The notes: generated by a model from the sequence alone, not told the origin. Positions 17,299 through 25,454 are shown, counted from the first letter of the stretch. The stretch: 64,000 nt of DNA from Nocardia farcinica (GCF_001182745.1 NZ_LN868939.1:1674001-1738000); one strand, 5' to 3'. Translations and numbers: made by a program.

Positions 17299-18786
17299 AT
17301 GGCGATCTCGAGTCCGCGCCGCCGTAGCAGCCTGCTACGCACCAAGTCGGTCGAGCAATCGATCCGCGACACCGACGAACCCGATTCCAAGCTGCGCAAG
17401 GACCTGACCGCCTGGGATCTGACGATCTTCGGTGTCGCGGTCGTCGTCGGCGCCGGCATCTTCACCCTCACCGCGCGCACCGCGGGCAACGTCGCGGGCC
17501 CCTCGGTCTCGCTGGCCTTCGTCTTCGCCGCCATCGCCTGCGGTCTCACCGCGCTCTGCTACGCCGAGTTCGCCTCCACCGTGCCGGTCGCGGGCAGCGC
17601 CTACACCTTCTCCTACGCCACCTTCGGCGAGCTGGCCGCCTGGATCATCGGCTGGGACCTGTTCCTGGAATTCGCCCTCGCGGTATCGGTGGTGTCCAAG
17701 GGCTGGTCGCAGTACCTCGGCGAGGTACTGAACATCACCCCGATCGTCGACCTCGGCGGGCTCGACTTCGACTGGGGCGCGGTGCTTCTCATCGCCGTGC
17801 TGTGTGTGCTGCTGGCGATGGGCACCAAGCTCTCCTCACGCGTCTCGGCCATCGCGGTCGCGATCAAGCTCGCGGTGATCGCGCTGGTGATCGCCGTCGG
17901 CCTCGCCTACTTCGACACCGACAACCTCTCGCCCTACATCCCGCCGTCGGAGGCAGGTCAGGGCGGCGAGGGCATCCACCAGTCGCTGTTCTCCTACCTG
18001 ACCGGTGCCGGCAACAGCACCTTCGGCTGGTACGGCCTGCTCGCCGCCGCCAGCCTGGTGTTCTTCGCGTTCATCGGCTTCGACGTGGTCGCCACCACCG
18101 CCGAGGAGACCAAGAACCCGCAGCGCAACGTGCCCCGCGGCATCCTCGGCTCGCTGGCCGTGGTGACCGTGCTCTACGTCGCCGTCTCCCTGGTGCTCAC
18201 CGGCATGGTCTCCTACACCGAACTCTCCGGCGAGAACGCCACCCTGGCCACCGCCTTCGGCCTGCACGGCGTCACCTGGGCGGAGAAGATCATCGCCGTC
18301 GGCGCCCTGGCCGGCCTCACCACCGTGGTCATGGTGCTCTACCTCGGCCAGACCCGCGTGCTGTTCGCCATGTCCCGCGACGGCCTGCTCCCGCGCCCGC
18401 TCGCCCACACCGGCCGCCACGGCACCCCGGTGCGGCTCACCATCATCGTCGGCGTCGCCTGCGCCGTGCTCGCCGGATTCGTCGACATGGGCGCGCTCGA
18501 GGAAATGGTGAACATCGGCACCCTGTTCGCGTTCGTCCTCGTCGCCATCGGCGTCATCATCCTGCGCCGCACCCGCCCCGACCTGCCCCGTGGCTTCCGC
18601 GTCCCGCTGGTCCCGCTCGTCCCCATCCTGGCCGTCCTCGCCTGCCTGTGGCTGATGGTCAACCTCACCGTCGAAACCTGGATCCGCTTCATCATCTGGA
18701 TGGCGCTGGGCCTGATCATCTACTTCGCCTACAGCCGCCGGAACTCGTTGCTCGGCAAGGAGGAAGTCAGCCTCCGCAAGGAGTGA
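17299..18786 (+). CDS. APC-superfamily cationic amino-acid permease
   Basis: 495 residues, about twelve to fourteen helices. The cytoplasmic N-terminus carries SIRDTDEPDSKLRKDLTAWDL and the first helix FGVAVVVGAGIFTLTA, the GxG unwound substrate site of APC transporters; FIGFDVVATTAEETKNPQRNVP is the hallmark of the cationic (CAT) branch. It probably imports basic amino acids. The ATG has a strong AGAAGGAG site. The last gene of its operon, followed by a hairpin terminator and then the tRNA gene. Confidence 0.9.
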   Translation: MAISSPRRRSSLLRTKSVEQSIRDTDEPDSKLRKDLTAWDLTIFGVAVVVGAGIFTLTARTAGNVAGPSVSLAFVFAAIACGLTALCYAEFASTVPVAGSAYTFSYATFGELAAWIIGWDLFLEFALAVSVVSKGWSQYLGEVLNITPIVDLGGLDFDWGAVLLIAVLCVLLAMGTKLSSRVSAIAVAIKLAVIALVIAVGLAYFDTDNLSPYIPPSEAGQGGEGIHQSLFSYLTGAGNSTFGWYGLLAAASLVFFAFIGFDVVATTAEETKNPQRNVPRGILGSLAVVTVLYVAVSLVLTGMVSYTELSGENATLATAFGLHGVTWAEKIIAVGALAGLTTVVMVLYLGQTRVLFAMSRDGLLPRPLAHTGRHGTPVRLTIIVGVACAVLAGFVDMGALEEMVNIGTLFAFVLVAIGVIILRRTRPDLPRGFRVPLVPLVPILAVLACLWLMVNLTVETWIRFIIWMALGLIIYFAYSRRNSLLGKEEVSLRKE

Positions 18787-18800
18787 ACGCGCCGCCCCGC

Positions 18801-18833
18801 GCGGGTGGTGCGGACCGTTCCCGCACCACCCGC
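18801..18833 (+). terminator. Hairpin terminator after the APC permease
   Basis: A 13-bp perfect stem (GCGGGTGGTGCGG with CCGCACCACCCGC) and a seven-base loop, 15 bases after the permease stop. No T-run follows, as is normal for high-GC actinobacteria. Confidence 0.75.
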
Positions 18834-18887
18834 CCCGCGCCCGCCGGATTCCGGTACAGCCGTACGACTCGGTAGTCTGACCCGAAC

Positions 18888-18961
18888 GCCCCTATAGCCC
18901 AATTGGCAGAGGCAGCGGACTTAAAATCCGTTCAGTCTGGGTTCGAGTCCCAGTGGGGGCA
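18888..18961 (+). tRNA. tRNA-Leu(UAA)-like, 74 nt with short variable loop
   Basis: Acceptor GCCCCTA pairs with TGGGGGC (one G-U), the anticodon arm GCGGA-CTTAAAA-TCCGT gives anticodon UAA, the T arm is CTGGG-TTCGAGT-CCCAG, and the discriminator is A without an encoded CCA. TAGTCT ten bases upstream could be its -10. Only five bases lie between anticodon and T stems, whereas bacterial tRNA-Leu normally has a long variable arm. The D stem is weak (three pairs). It is the likely attachment site of the adjacent element. Confidence 0.85.
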
Positions 18962-18987
18962 CAGAAGAGTCCAGCTCACAGGGGTTT

Positions 18988-19269
18988 TCAGGCCACTGCC
19001 GCAACGGCCGTGACAGCCACGTTGTCACGAGTTGTCACAACTCGGCTGAAAGTCTGCGCCGCTGTGACCAGGGCTTCGTCCTGGCTGTGTGCATACGTGT
19101 TCTGTGTCGACGCCGCCGAGGCGTGCCCCAGCCATGCGGCAATGACCGCAATAGGGACGCCCGAAGGTGCGTGACCGTCGCGCACGTATGACGACTGTCG
19201 TGCAACCTCGCGCGGGGGATGGCGAGCGTATCCAACATCTTCCCCCAGCGGAACGAAATCTTGCTGGGC
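18988..19269 (-). pseudogene. Decayed tyrosine recombinase (integrase) C-terminus, frameshifted
   Basis: Reading the minus strand, one frame gives RLHDSRHTCATVTHLR, the box II Arg-His-x-x-Arg part of a phage integrase; about 19160-19175 the frame changes and continues GVPIAVIAAWLGHASAAST and NTYAHSQDEALVTAAQTF, the LGH and active-site Tyr part. The two halves fit together in one protein only with a frame jump, and no catalytic N-terminus exists, so this is a remnant. It lies 26 bases from the tRNA, the classic position of a site-specific integrase. Confidence 0.8.
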
Positions 19270-19476
19270 TTAAGACCGGTCGAACTCCCCGCCCCTCGCA
19301 CCTCGGAGGAACGCCTCCCACTCGCTCGGAGTGAAGACCAAGGCCGGTCCGGCAGTGTTCTTGGAGTCCCGCACGCCGACCATTCCCCCGTCCAGGTGCG
19401 CGACCTCTACACAGTCGTTGCCGCCGCCGCTGTAGCTCGACTTGAACCACTTGGCATTGGACAGGTCTACCGTCAC
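19270..19476 (-). CDS. DUF397 domain protein, without its usual HTH partner
   Basis: 68 residues, GTG start. NAKWFKSSYSGGGNDCVEVAHL, VGVRDSKN and FTPSEWEAFLRGARGGEFD are the full DUF397 domain of actinomycetes. These small proteins normally lie directly after an XRE/DUF5753 regulator and may act as its partner or antitoxin-like companion. Here no helix-turn-helix gene precedes it; 270 bases of apparently non-coding sequence do. It abuts the integrase remnant, so it may be what is left of a larger element. Confidence 0.85.
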   Translation of the reverse strand: MTVDLSNAKWFKSSYSGGGNDCVEVAHLDGGMVGVRDSKNTAGPALVFTPSEWEAFLRGARGGEFDRS

Positions 19477-19746
19477 TGCCCGAAGTCCCTTGCAACAACC
19501 GAAACCGTTAGGGGCTCTAAGTTGACCGCGAGTTTCCTTGCTGAACTAACTAGCACTCTTCGCCTGCGAGTCGCGAGCGCATCCAGAGTCCGGCAGGGGT
19601 GCACCTCAAACTGGCACTCGGGCCGCCAGCATACTCCCAGCCGCAGTCACACGACTGGAGTTACCCCTTCTTGTACGATCTGTGCCAGTTTCGAGGGAGA
19701 TCGGCAGCGCCGATCTCGCTGCCGGAAGAGGCAACAGGGGGGACCT

Positions 19747-20043
19747 ATGACATTCAAAGTCGATCCGGATGCGCTACGGACGTGGGCTAAATGGCTGGAT
19801 GGGTTGTCCGGCGACATCGAGCAGATGGCCGAAGACGTCACCCTCGGGTACAGCGCCTCGTTCCCCGGCACCGAGTTGAGTGCGACCCTCACCGACACCC
19901 GGGACGTCATCAAGAGTGCACTGACCAGCCTCGCGTCCCGCCAGAAAGAGATGTCGGCGATAGCCCGAGGCGCTGGCGATAAGTATGACATCACCGATGT
20001 CGACTTCGCGACCCAGCTGCAAGCCATGGGCGGCTTGCAGTGA
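19747..20043 (+). CDS. WXG100-like small secreted protein with YxxxD export signal
   Basis: 98 residues, all-helical. The first half predicts a helix (DPDALRTWAKWLDGLSGDIE), a turn near residues 36-42 where the WXG motif normally stands (here SASFPG without Trp), and a second helix. Near the end YDITD matches YxxxD/E, the type VII secretion signal. ATG with a GGGGGG stretch upstream. It overlaps the next gene by four bases (GTGA), so I infer a secreted partner or chaperone of the larger WXG protein, as in EsxB-type pairs. No ESX machinery is encoded in this window. Confidence 0.72.
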   Translation: MTFKVDPDALRTWAKWLDGLSGDIEQMAEDVTLGYSASFPGTELSATLTDTRDVIKSALTSLASRQKEMSAIARGAGDKYDITDVDFATQLQAMGGLQ

Positions 20044-21968
20044 CCGAGCGCGCACTCCGCATCTCCGAGGTCAACGGATGGAAGCCCGAAGATCTGGGTC
20101 TGGACGCGTCAGCGTTGGGCAGGCTGGTCACGAAGCTCGACGGCCTGTTGCAGTCGATGCTGACCGAGCATGACGATCTGGCCGAAACATGGAACGGTGC
20201 CGGTGCCTCCGCCGCCGCTACCCGCGTGGTCAACGAGCAGACGACTGGCAGCCACATCTCCGGCAAGATCGACACCATCAAGGCACTGCTGACCTCCGGT
20301 CAGACCGAACTCAGGGACGCGAGAGACTTCGTGCTAGCGAAGCGGAAGAACTTCGTGGACTGGGGTTTCGAGGTCGACGACCGCGGCATCGTCTCGGCAA
20401 CTGAGAAGGTCAAGCAGATCAGCGCGGCGGGCGGCGACCGCGCCGACGTCATGGCTGCCGGTCTGGCGGTGATGGCCGAAGCGGGACGCTACACGGTGGA
20501 AATGCTGGGTGCATTGCAGCACGCGCAACGCGTCGCGAAGGGTGTCCAATCCAAGATCGCGGCCGCCAAGGCCGAGCTGGCCACGCTGGTGAGCCAGCAA
20601 GCACCAACGAAGGCCGTACGTGATCTAGGACTGGTACCCGGGCAGACAACTGGCATGACACTGCCGCCGGGACTGCTACCCGACGGCGTCGATCCAGTCG
20701 CTTCCATGGTGAAACTTGAGAACGGCATCCCCGTCACCTTGACCGACAAGGACGGCAAGACCACCACTATCACACCAAATCCGGACGGCACCCTGACAAT
20801 TGCCCAGTCGGTAACAGGGCCGGATGGCTCGACGACCACCACAGCAAGCACCAACGGGGGACCGTCGACCACGACCGTTTCCACGCCACGCGCCGACGGC
20901 TCGGGAATTATCGATACCACAGTCACGGGTCCCGACGGCAAACAGCGGCGGCTTCAGACGGTACAGAACGGCGGCGGCAAATCGACTACATATGCCGTCA
21001 ACGACGACGGGTCACGGGGCGCAAAGATATCGGACTCTTACCCCCAGAACGGTGGCGTAACGACCGATATGTACGGGGAGAACGGTGCGGTAGAGCGTCA
21101 GTGGCAACGACAAGACGGATTCCGGGCGTTCGAGCAGTATGTTCAGGGATCAGATGGTCAGCCCCACCTCGTGGGAACATCGAACTCAGCAGGAATGCAG
21201 TCGGCCCTGAACCAGAACGGCACGATCACCACAACGTATCCAGATGGGCGAACAGCTGAGACTGTGCAACTGACCGATGGTCGGATAGTAACGAAGTTTC
21301 AAGACGGATCAGTGTTGCAATATGACCCGAATTCCGCAGCACCCGAGGCGCCGAAGCAATCTATCTGGGACAACGTCAAATCTTGGTCGGGAACCCAGTG
21401 GAATGGTCTCGTTGATTCTACCCAGGGAACATTCCAGTCGCATCCTCTAGCCACTGGGATCGGCACTGGAGCCACTGCTACCAATGTGTGGGCAACGCAG
21501 GGTGGCGAATCAATGGCGAATTCCGCAGCGAGAGCGGCAGGCGAATCCGCAGTCAATCAAATCCGAGTATCCCAGATGCTGGACGCCGGGACGCCCGGCG
21601 CAGGGAAGGCCTTCGTTGGAGCAATGGACTCGGCCACTGACGCCTCCTCGAAATACAACATGGCCAACATTATGAAATCCGACGCGAAACTTGCCGGCTG
21701 GCCGGCGCTGGTTGGTGTCAATGCTTACGTGAATTGGGACGACTGGGCCCACCACGGCAAACCGGGAGATGAGGCAATTGCCAACGCGGTCGGAGGAATC
21801 GCCGGAGGTTGGGCTGGTGCAGCGGTCGGTGCTCAGTTCGGTGCTTGGGCATGTGCGCCAGTGCTGCCACCGTTCGGGTCAGCCTTCTGCGCAGGCGTCG
21901 GCGCTGCGGCGGGTGGGCTCGGCGCAGGAGCGGCAGGAGCTTATTTTGCGGAACAACCTTTCAAGTGA
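20040..21968 (+). CDS. Large WXG-domain putative type VII effector with glycine-zipper C-terminus
   Basis: 642 residues, GTG start coupled to the previous stop. Residues 1-200 are helical, with WNG at 51-53 in the WXG position. Residues 215-440 consist of short strands with DG turns (DKDGKTTTITPNPDG, TGPDGSTTT, TYPDGRTAE, QDGSVLQYDPN), like the stalk repeats of polymorphic toxins. The C-terminal 90 residues are hydrophobic and glycine-rich (AVGGIAGGWAGAAVGAQFGAW, AGVGAAAGGLGAGAAGAYF), a glycine zipper that could insert into membranes. No nuclease or other enzyme motif is visible. With a membrane protein downstream it resembles a membrane-acting toxin with its immunity protein; this is inference. 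Base composition is visibly lower in GC than the flanking genes. Confidence 0.65.
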   Translation: MTERALRISEVNGWKPEDLGLDASALGRLVTKLDGLLQSMLTEHDDLAETWNGAGASAAATRVVNEQTTGSHISGKIDTIKALLTSGQTELRDARDFVLAKRKNFVDWGFEVDDRGIVSATEKVKQISAAGGDRADVMAAGLAVMAEAGRYTVEMLGALQHAQRVAKGVQSKIAAAKAELATLVSQQAPTKAVRDLGLVPGQTTGMTLPPGLLPDGVDPVASMVKLENGIPVTLTDKDGKTTTITPNPDGTLTIAQSVTGPDGSTTTTASTNGGPSTTTVSTPRADGSGIIDTTVTGPDGKQRRLQTVQNGGGKSTTYAVNDDGSRGAKISDSYPQNGGVTTDMYGENGAVERQWQRQDGFRAFEQYVQGSDGQPHLVGTSNSAGMQSALNQNGTITTTYPDGRTAETVQLTDGRIVTKFQDGSVLQYDPNSAAPEAPKQSIWDNVKSWSGTQWNGLVDSTQGTFQSHPLATGIGTGATATNVWATQGGESMANSAARAAGESAVNQIRVSQMLDAGTPGAGKAFVGAMDSATDASSKYNMANIMKSDAKLAGWPALVGVNAYVNWDDWAHHGKPGDEAIANAVGGIAGGWAGAAVGAQFGAWACAPVLPPFGSAFCAGVGAAAGGLGAGAAGAYFAEQPFK

Positions 21969-21994
21969 GAACCTTAAAGACCGGAGGCTCAGGA

Positions 21995-22885
21995 TTGCCT
22001 GAAAGTAAAATGAAGTTCGAGGCTCCGCTACTTCCTTGGCCTGCGGAATGGAAGACCAAGAAACCTCAAGCAATAGCACTATTGGGTGTGCTGTTATTCG
22101 GTGCAGCGTCCATCGTTTTCATTCCGTTTTCAATCGAGGCCGCTGCGAACGGGGACACCTTTCGCATCCTCTACGGCATTGCCGGGGTATTCATGTGTCT
22201 AACCTTTGTGGCAATCGGTATGCCACGCGTATGGGTTCGCCGCAAAGGTCTTCCACGAGCAATGGTGGTGGGCGAAACAGTGAAGGGTAACCGAGGGCTA
22301 CGTCTACTCTACCTTTCTTCATGGAAGATTGTTCTATTTCTGTGGCTGATTGCCTGCGTCGCGTTTCTCGGCCTTCGTGGGTTGTCGTTTCTCTTCTCGA
22401 TGAACGATGACGCTGATAGCGCAGGTCGTCAATCTATCAACCTAGGCGGCTTCGCTATCGCGCTGGTTGCGGCAGTAGTCGCCGTTTTCTTGCTGCTCCT
22501 CACCTTTTTGGGACGTGGCCCTCGACGCGGATGGATCACCCTTGACGACGTGGGTATATCGCAAGTCGCGGGCAATACCTCGAGGGCGATTTCATGGGAG
22601 TCTATTGGGGGCATTTCAGCGCATCTGATCAATAACTCTCACGCAGTGCGAATAACGCCAGCTATCGGTGCGAAATTTCAGGTCGCTACCGGCCGCAGTC
22701 TGCTCGGTCGATGGCAGCAAGGCTTTCTTGAACAAGCGATGGATGTTCCGGTCTGGGTGCTCGGGATGGATCCTGCCTTGTTTCTTCACCTGACCCGCTT
22801 CTACTGGCAGCATCCTGAAGCCCGGCACGAACTCGGCACCGATGCCACAGTCGACCGCATACGACGTGGCGACCTGTTGGACTGA
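21995..22885 (+). CDS. Four-helix membrane protein, candidate immunity/accessory partner
   Basis: 296 residues with no family I recognise. Four membrane helices are clear (starting near IALLGVLLFGAAS, YGIAGVFMCLTFVAIG, WKIVLFLWLIACVAFLG and IALVAAVVAVFLLLLTFL), followed by a soluble C-terminal part of about 120 residues with WITLDDVGISQVAG, similar to PH-like membrane-associated domains. TTG at 21995 is chosen for GGAGG seven bases upstream; GTG at 21965 overlaps the effector stop and ATG at 22010 is also possible. It is the last gene of the cassette and shares its lower GC content. Position suggests protection against, or membrane targeting of, the effector. Confidence 0.65.
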   Translation: MPESKMKFEAPLLPWPAEWKTKKPQAIALLGVLLFGAASIVFIPFSIEAAANGDTFRILYGIAGVFMCLTFVAIGMPRVWVRRKGLPRAMVVGETVKGNRGLRLLYLSSWKIVLFLWLIACVAFLGLRGLSFLFSMNDDADSAGRQSINLGGFAIALVAAVVAVFLLLLTFLGRGPRRGWITLDDVGISQVAGNTSRAISWESIGGISAHLINNSHAVRITPAIGAKFQVATGRSLLGRWQQGFLEQAMDVPVWVLGMDPALFLHLTRFYWQHPEARHELGTDATVDRIRRGDLLD

Positions 22886-23153
22886 CCGAATGAGCTGTAC
22901 CGGCAGTTCGATTCGAGGTGTGGCCAACTTTCCTGGCCTCCAGATTTTGGTCCTGACAGACCGGAAGCTCCCGGACTCCGTTGGTTGCTGTTCGGCCTGG
23001 GTCTGGGCGTCCCCGATTGTCTCGGCGACATAGAGAGCGCGGCAGGTTTGAGAGCGTTCCGGTTACGCGTACCAAAGCGGGTTCTTTCAATCTTTCACGG
23101 TTTGAAAGAGGTCCGCTTGGGGGCACGTTTGTTCGCAAGAATGCGTCCCCAGG

Positions 23154-23594
23154 TTATTGCGTTGTGGTGTCCGGCTTCAGGAGCACCAAGGGGATCTCGC
23201 GGGCGGTCTTGCGCTGATATCCCTCGTAGAACTTCGCGGCGGCGACGACTCTCGGCCAGAGTTCGGCGCGTTCCTCCGGGGTCGCGATGTGGGCAGTCAT
23301 CTTCTTCGTCGGGCCCTGCTGGACCGAGACCTCGACGGAGGGGTTGTCACGCAGGTTGAGGAACCAGGCGGGGTGGGTGGGGTCGCCGCCGCGGGAGGCG
23401 ACGACGACCACGGTGTCGCCGTCGACGATGGGGGCGGTGAGCAGGACGCTGTGTTTGCGGCCGGTCTTGCGGCCGATCGTCGTGAGTTCGAGGGTCGGCA
23501 TGCCGGCCATGCTCCGGCCGATCCGGCCGCCGGAAATGGCCAGTAGTCCGCGGTGAACGGTGTTCTGCAGTTTGAGGGCGCGATCGCTCGGCAT
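23154..23594 (-). CDS. Deazaflavin (F420)-dependent nitroreductase family protein (Ddn-like)
   Basis: 146 residues of the Ddn split-barrel family. MPTLELTTIGRKTGRKHSVLL carries the phosphate and F420-binding stretch, and HPAWFLNLRDNPSVEV is the second family block. Such enzymes reduce quinones, nitro compounds or fatty substrates with F420H2. ATG at 23594; a longer open frame upstream belongs to a different gene. A second family member lies at 40203 in this window. The 268 bases between it and the membrane protein hold nothing I can identify. Confidence 0.85.
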   Translation of the reverse strand: MPSDRALKLQNTVHRGLLAISGGRIGRSMAGMPTLELTTIGRKTGRKHSVLLTAPIVDGDTVVVVASRGGDPTHPAWFLNLRDNPSVEVSVQQGPTKKMTAHIATPEERAELWPRVVAAAKFYEGYQRKTAREIPLVLLKPDTTTQ

Positions 23595-23659
23595 GCACCG
23601 ATCTTTCCGCAGCGGACCTCTCCCGTCGAGGGGAACACGAGTGGGAGGACGCCCCCTGG

Positions 23660-23992
23660 TCAGAGGTTGTCGGGCAGGCGGCCGCTCGACCAGCGGGCGA
23701 ATGTCCGCGGGGGCAGACGGTGATGACGTCGGCGATGGCGACCAGCTCACGGGGCACCACCGCATCGAAGTGTTCGAGACCCGGGACGAACACGGCCTCG
23801 ACTCGGAGGCGGTGCACGACGGCGACGAGGTCCGCCGTCGGATTTACTGAGCCAGGGCCGAGCACGATGGTTTTGCGCAGGTTGTAGCCGAGGCGCAGCG
23901 CGGTGCCGCGCAGGGCGTTCTCATGCCATTGCTGACGAACACCGGAGATGTCGCGGCGCAGGTAGGCGATGGCGGGCGGCTTGCCGAACAAA
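23660..23992 (-). pseudogene. Small actinobacterial recombinase-like protein, single frameshift near the 3' end
   Basis: From TTG at 23992 (GGGGAG upstream) the frame reads PPAIAYLRRDISGVRQQWHE, RLGYNLRKTIVLGPGS, VEAVFVPGLEHFD and LVAIADVITVCP, a conserved small protein of actinomycetes that resembles a resolvase-type N-terminal domain. After ITVCPR the expected ending TFARWSSGRLPDNL and a stop appear only in the next frame (stop at 23660-23662), so one base has been lost near 23700-23705. Either a recent inactivation or a sequencing error. It diverges from the XRE regulator gene, 135 bases away. Confidence 0.7.
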
Positions 23993-24127
23993 GTTGTCTC
24001 CCCTCGAAGGCGGTCGGGTCGGCTTTCAGCCTCTGCTACCGAAACGACTGCCACGACGACGAATCCGGCGTCGATTCGCACGCATTGAGGGCGACATTTC
24101 GGCGTCGAAACGGCTACTGTTGCCCGC

Positions 24128-24919
24128 ATGGGTGCCACGCCGAACACCGCGCTGCGAGCGGCTAGGAATGCGCGTCTCATGAGCCAGGACGACCTGGCCC
24201 GGGCTTTGCGCGCGGCGGGGTGTCCCAGTGCCACAAAGCGTCTCGTGCAGCGGTGGGAGGCGGGGCACACCGTGCATCCGCGTCCGGCGCACGCGCGAGC
24301 CCTGGAGCGGGTGATGGGATTGCCGATCGAGACGCTCGGTTTCGGTGCGGTGATGGCGGGGCGTGACCTGTCCGGAGCACAGGACGGCAGCCACGAGGTG
24401 GATTCGGCGATCGGGGAAGTCGCGGCCGAGCAACGCGCGACGAGCGCCACCCGATCGCGCCTGCCCGGAAATTATGCGGGCGTGTGGCTTTCGCGGTACG
24501 AATACTACTCGAGCGGGCGTGACGCGACGTTCACGGCGGCACACCATGTGGTCGTCCTGCAGCACGACGATCGCCTCACCGTTCGCAGCCTCCCGGGATC
24601 GGCACGCTCGGCGATGGAGATGGACCTGACCGTCGACGGCCATGTCGCGACGGGCACGTGGAGTGAGCGCACGGCCTCCGACGGGTACTACGGCGGGGCT
24701 CGGTATCACGGGGCGATCCAGCTGTTGATCGAGTTGACCGGCAGGCGGATGGCGGGGAAGTGGGTCGGATTCGGGAAGGACTTCGAGATCAATTCCGGGC
24801 CGTGGGAGTTGGTGTTGCGGAATCCGTCCACCGCGAAGTCGGTGATCGATGCCTATAACCGTGCGCCGGAACAGGATTGGTCGGTGTCAGGTCGCGGCGA
24901 CGAGTCCTCCGGCGAGTAG
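24128..24919 (+). CDS. XRE-family transcriptional regulator with C-terminal sensor domain
   Basis: 263 residues. Residues 5-65 are a Cro/cI helix-turn-helix: RAARNARLMSQDDLARALR, then RLVQRWEAGHTVHPRPAHARALE. The C-terminal 150 residues (GNYAGVWLSRYEYYSSGR, MDLTVDGHVATGTWSERT, GRRMAGKWVGFGKDFEI) form a beta-rich domain seen with such regulators that I cannot name. It probably controls its own gene and the divergent frameshifted gene. The last 33 bases overlap the converging membrane-protein gene. Confidence 0.8.
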   Translation: MGATPNTALRAARNARLMSQDDLARALRAAGCPSATKRLVQRWEAGHTVHPRPAHARALERVMGLPIETLGFGAVMAGRDLSGAQDGSHEVDSAIGEVAAEQRATSATRSRLPGNYAGVWLSRYEYYSSGRDATFTAAHHVVVLQHDDRLTVRSLPGSARSAMEMDLTVDGHVATGTWSERTASDGYYGGARYHGAIQLLIELTGRRMAGKWVGFGKDFEINSGPWELVLRNPSTAKSVIDAYNRAPEQDWSVSGRGDESSGE

Positions 24920-25258
24920 CAGCAGCACCGTCGCCGCGAGGTCGATGCGGGCGACGCGGCGGGTGCGGGGTCCGAGGGTTCCGCGGTCGCGGGCGGCGAA
25001 GGCGAGGAAGGACAGCATGCTGAGGAAGCCGGCGAGGATCATCGCCGGTCGCACGGCGGGGGTGAACGCCGCGTACATCAGGCCGGCGCCGACCAGCGCG
25101 AGCAGGACGGCGCGGTGCCGGAGCAGCAGTGCGAGGTCGGGATCGGTGGCGGCGGTGCCGTAGAGGTCGCGGGCGCGGCGCGGAGACAGGGCGACGATGC
25201 CGGGGGCGAGGTGGATCGCGCCCACGACGAGCAGCAGGGCCGAGGTGAGGAGGTACAC
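24887..25258 (-). CDS. Small four-helix integral membrane protein
   Basis: 123 residues from GTG at 25258 (GGAAGGA about ten bases upstream); an ATG at 25297 would add a charged stretch without a ribosome site. Four membrane helices are plain: LLTSALLLVVGAIHLAPGIV, LLALVGAGLMYAAF, MILAGFLSMLSFLAFA and IDLAATVLLLLAGGLV. Homologous actinobacterial proteins are often mislabelled phosphopantetheine adenylyltransferase; nothing here supports that. Function unknown. It converges on, and overlaps, the XRE gene. Confidence 0.75.
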   Translation of the reverse strand: MYLLTSALLLVVGAIHLAPGIVALSPRRARDLYGTAATDPDLALLLRHRAVLLALVGAGLMYAAFTPAVRPAMILAGFLSMLSFLAFAARDRGTLGPRTRRVARIDLAATVLLLLAGGLVAAT

Positions 25259-25398
25259 GTCCGGGGCGTCCTTCCGGTTGATGGTTGATCGCGGCATGGC
25301 GGGGCGAACGGTGCGCCTGCGCCGAGTCCGGGAGCGGCGGGTGTTCCCGGTGCTGTGAGCATCACGGCGCACGGCAGGCCCCGCTTCCGGAAACGTGC

Positions 25399-25454
25399 GC
25401 TCACGAAACCCCGCTCACGGAACCCCGCTCACGGAACCCCGCTCACGAAACCCT
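25399..25454 (+). repeat. Four tandem copies of a 14-bp repeat
   Basis: GCTCACGAAACCCC, GCTCACGGAACCCC twice, and GCTCACGAAACCCT run without gaps for 56 bp, ending 48 bases before the hydrolase GTG. They lie in the divergent promoter region between the small membrane protein and the serine hydrolase. Confidence 0.9.

Noticed and set aside
23105..23130. TGGGGGCAC near 23116 as the second attachment site of the tRNA island
   Set aside because: Only nine consecutive bases match the tRNA 3' end, which is expected by chance in this GC-rich sequence; kept as a hint only.
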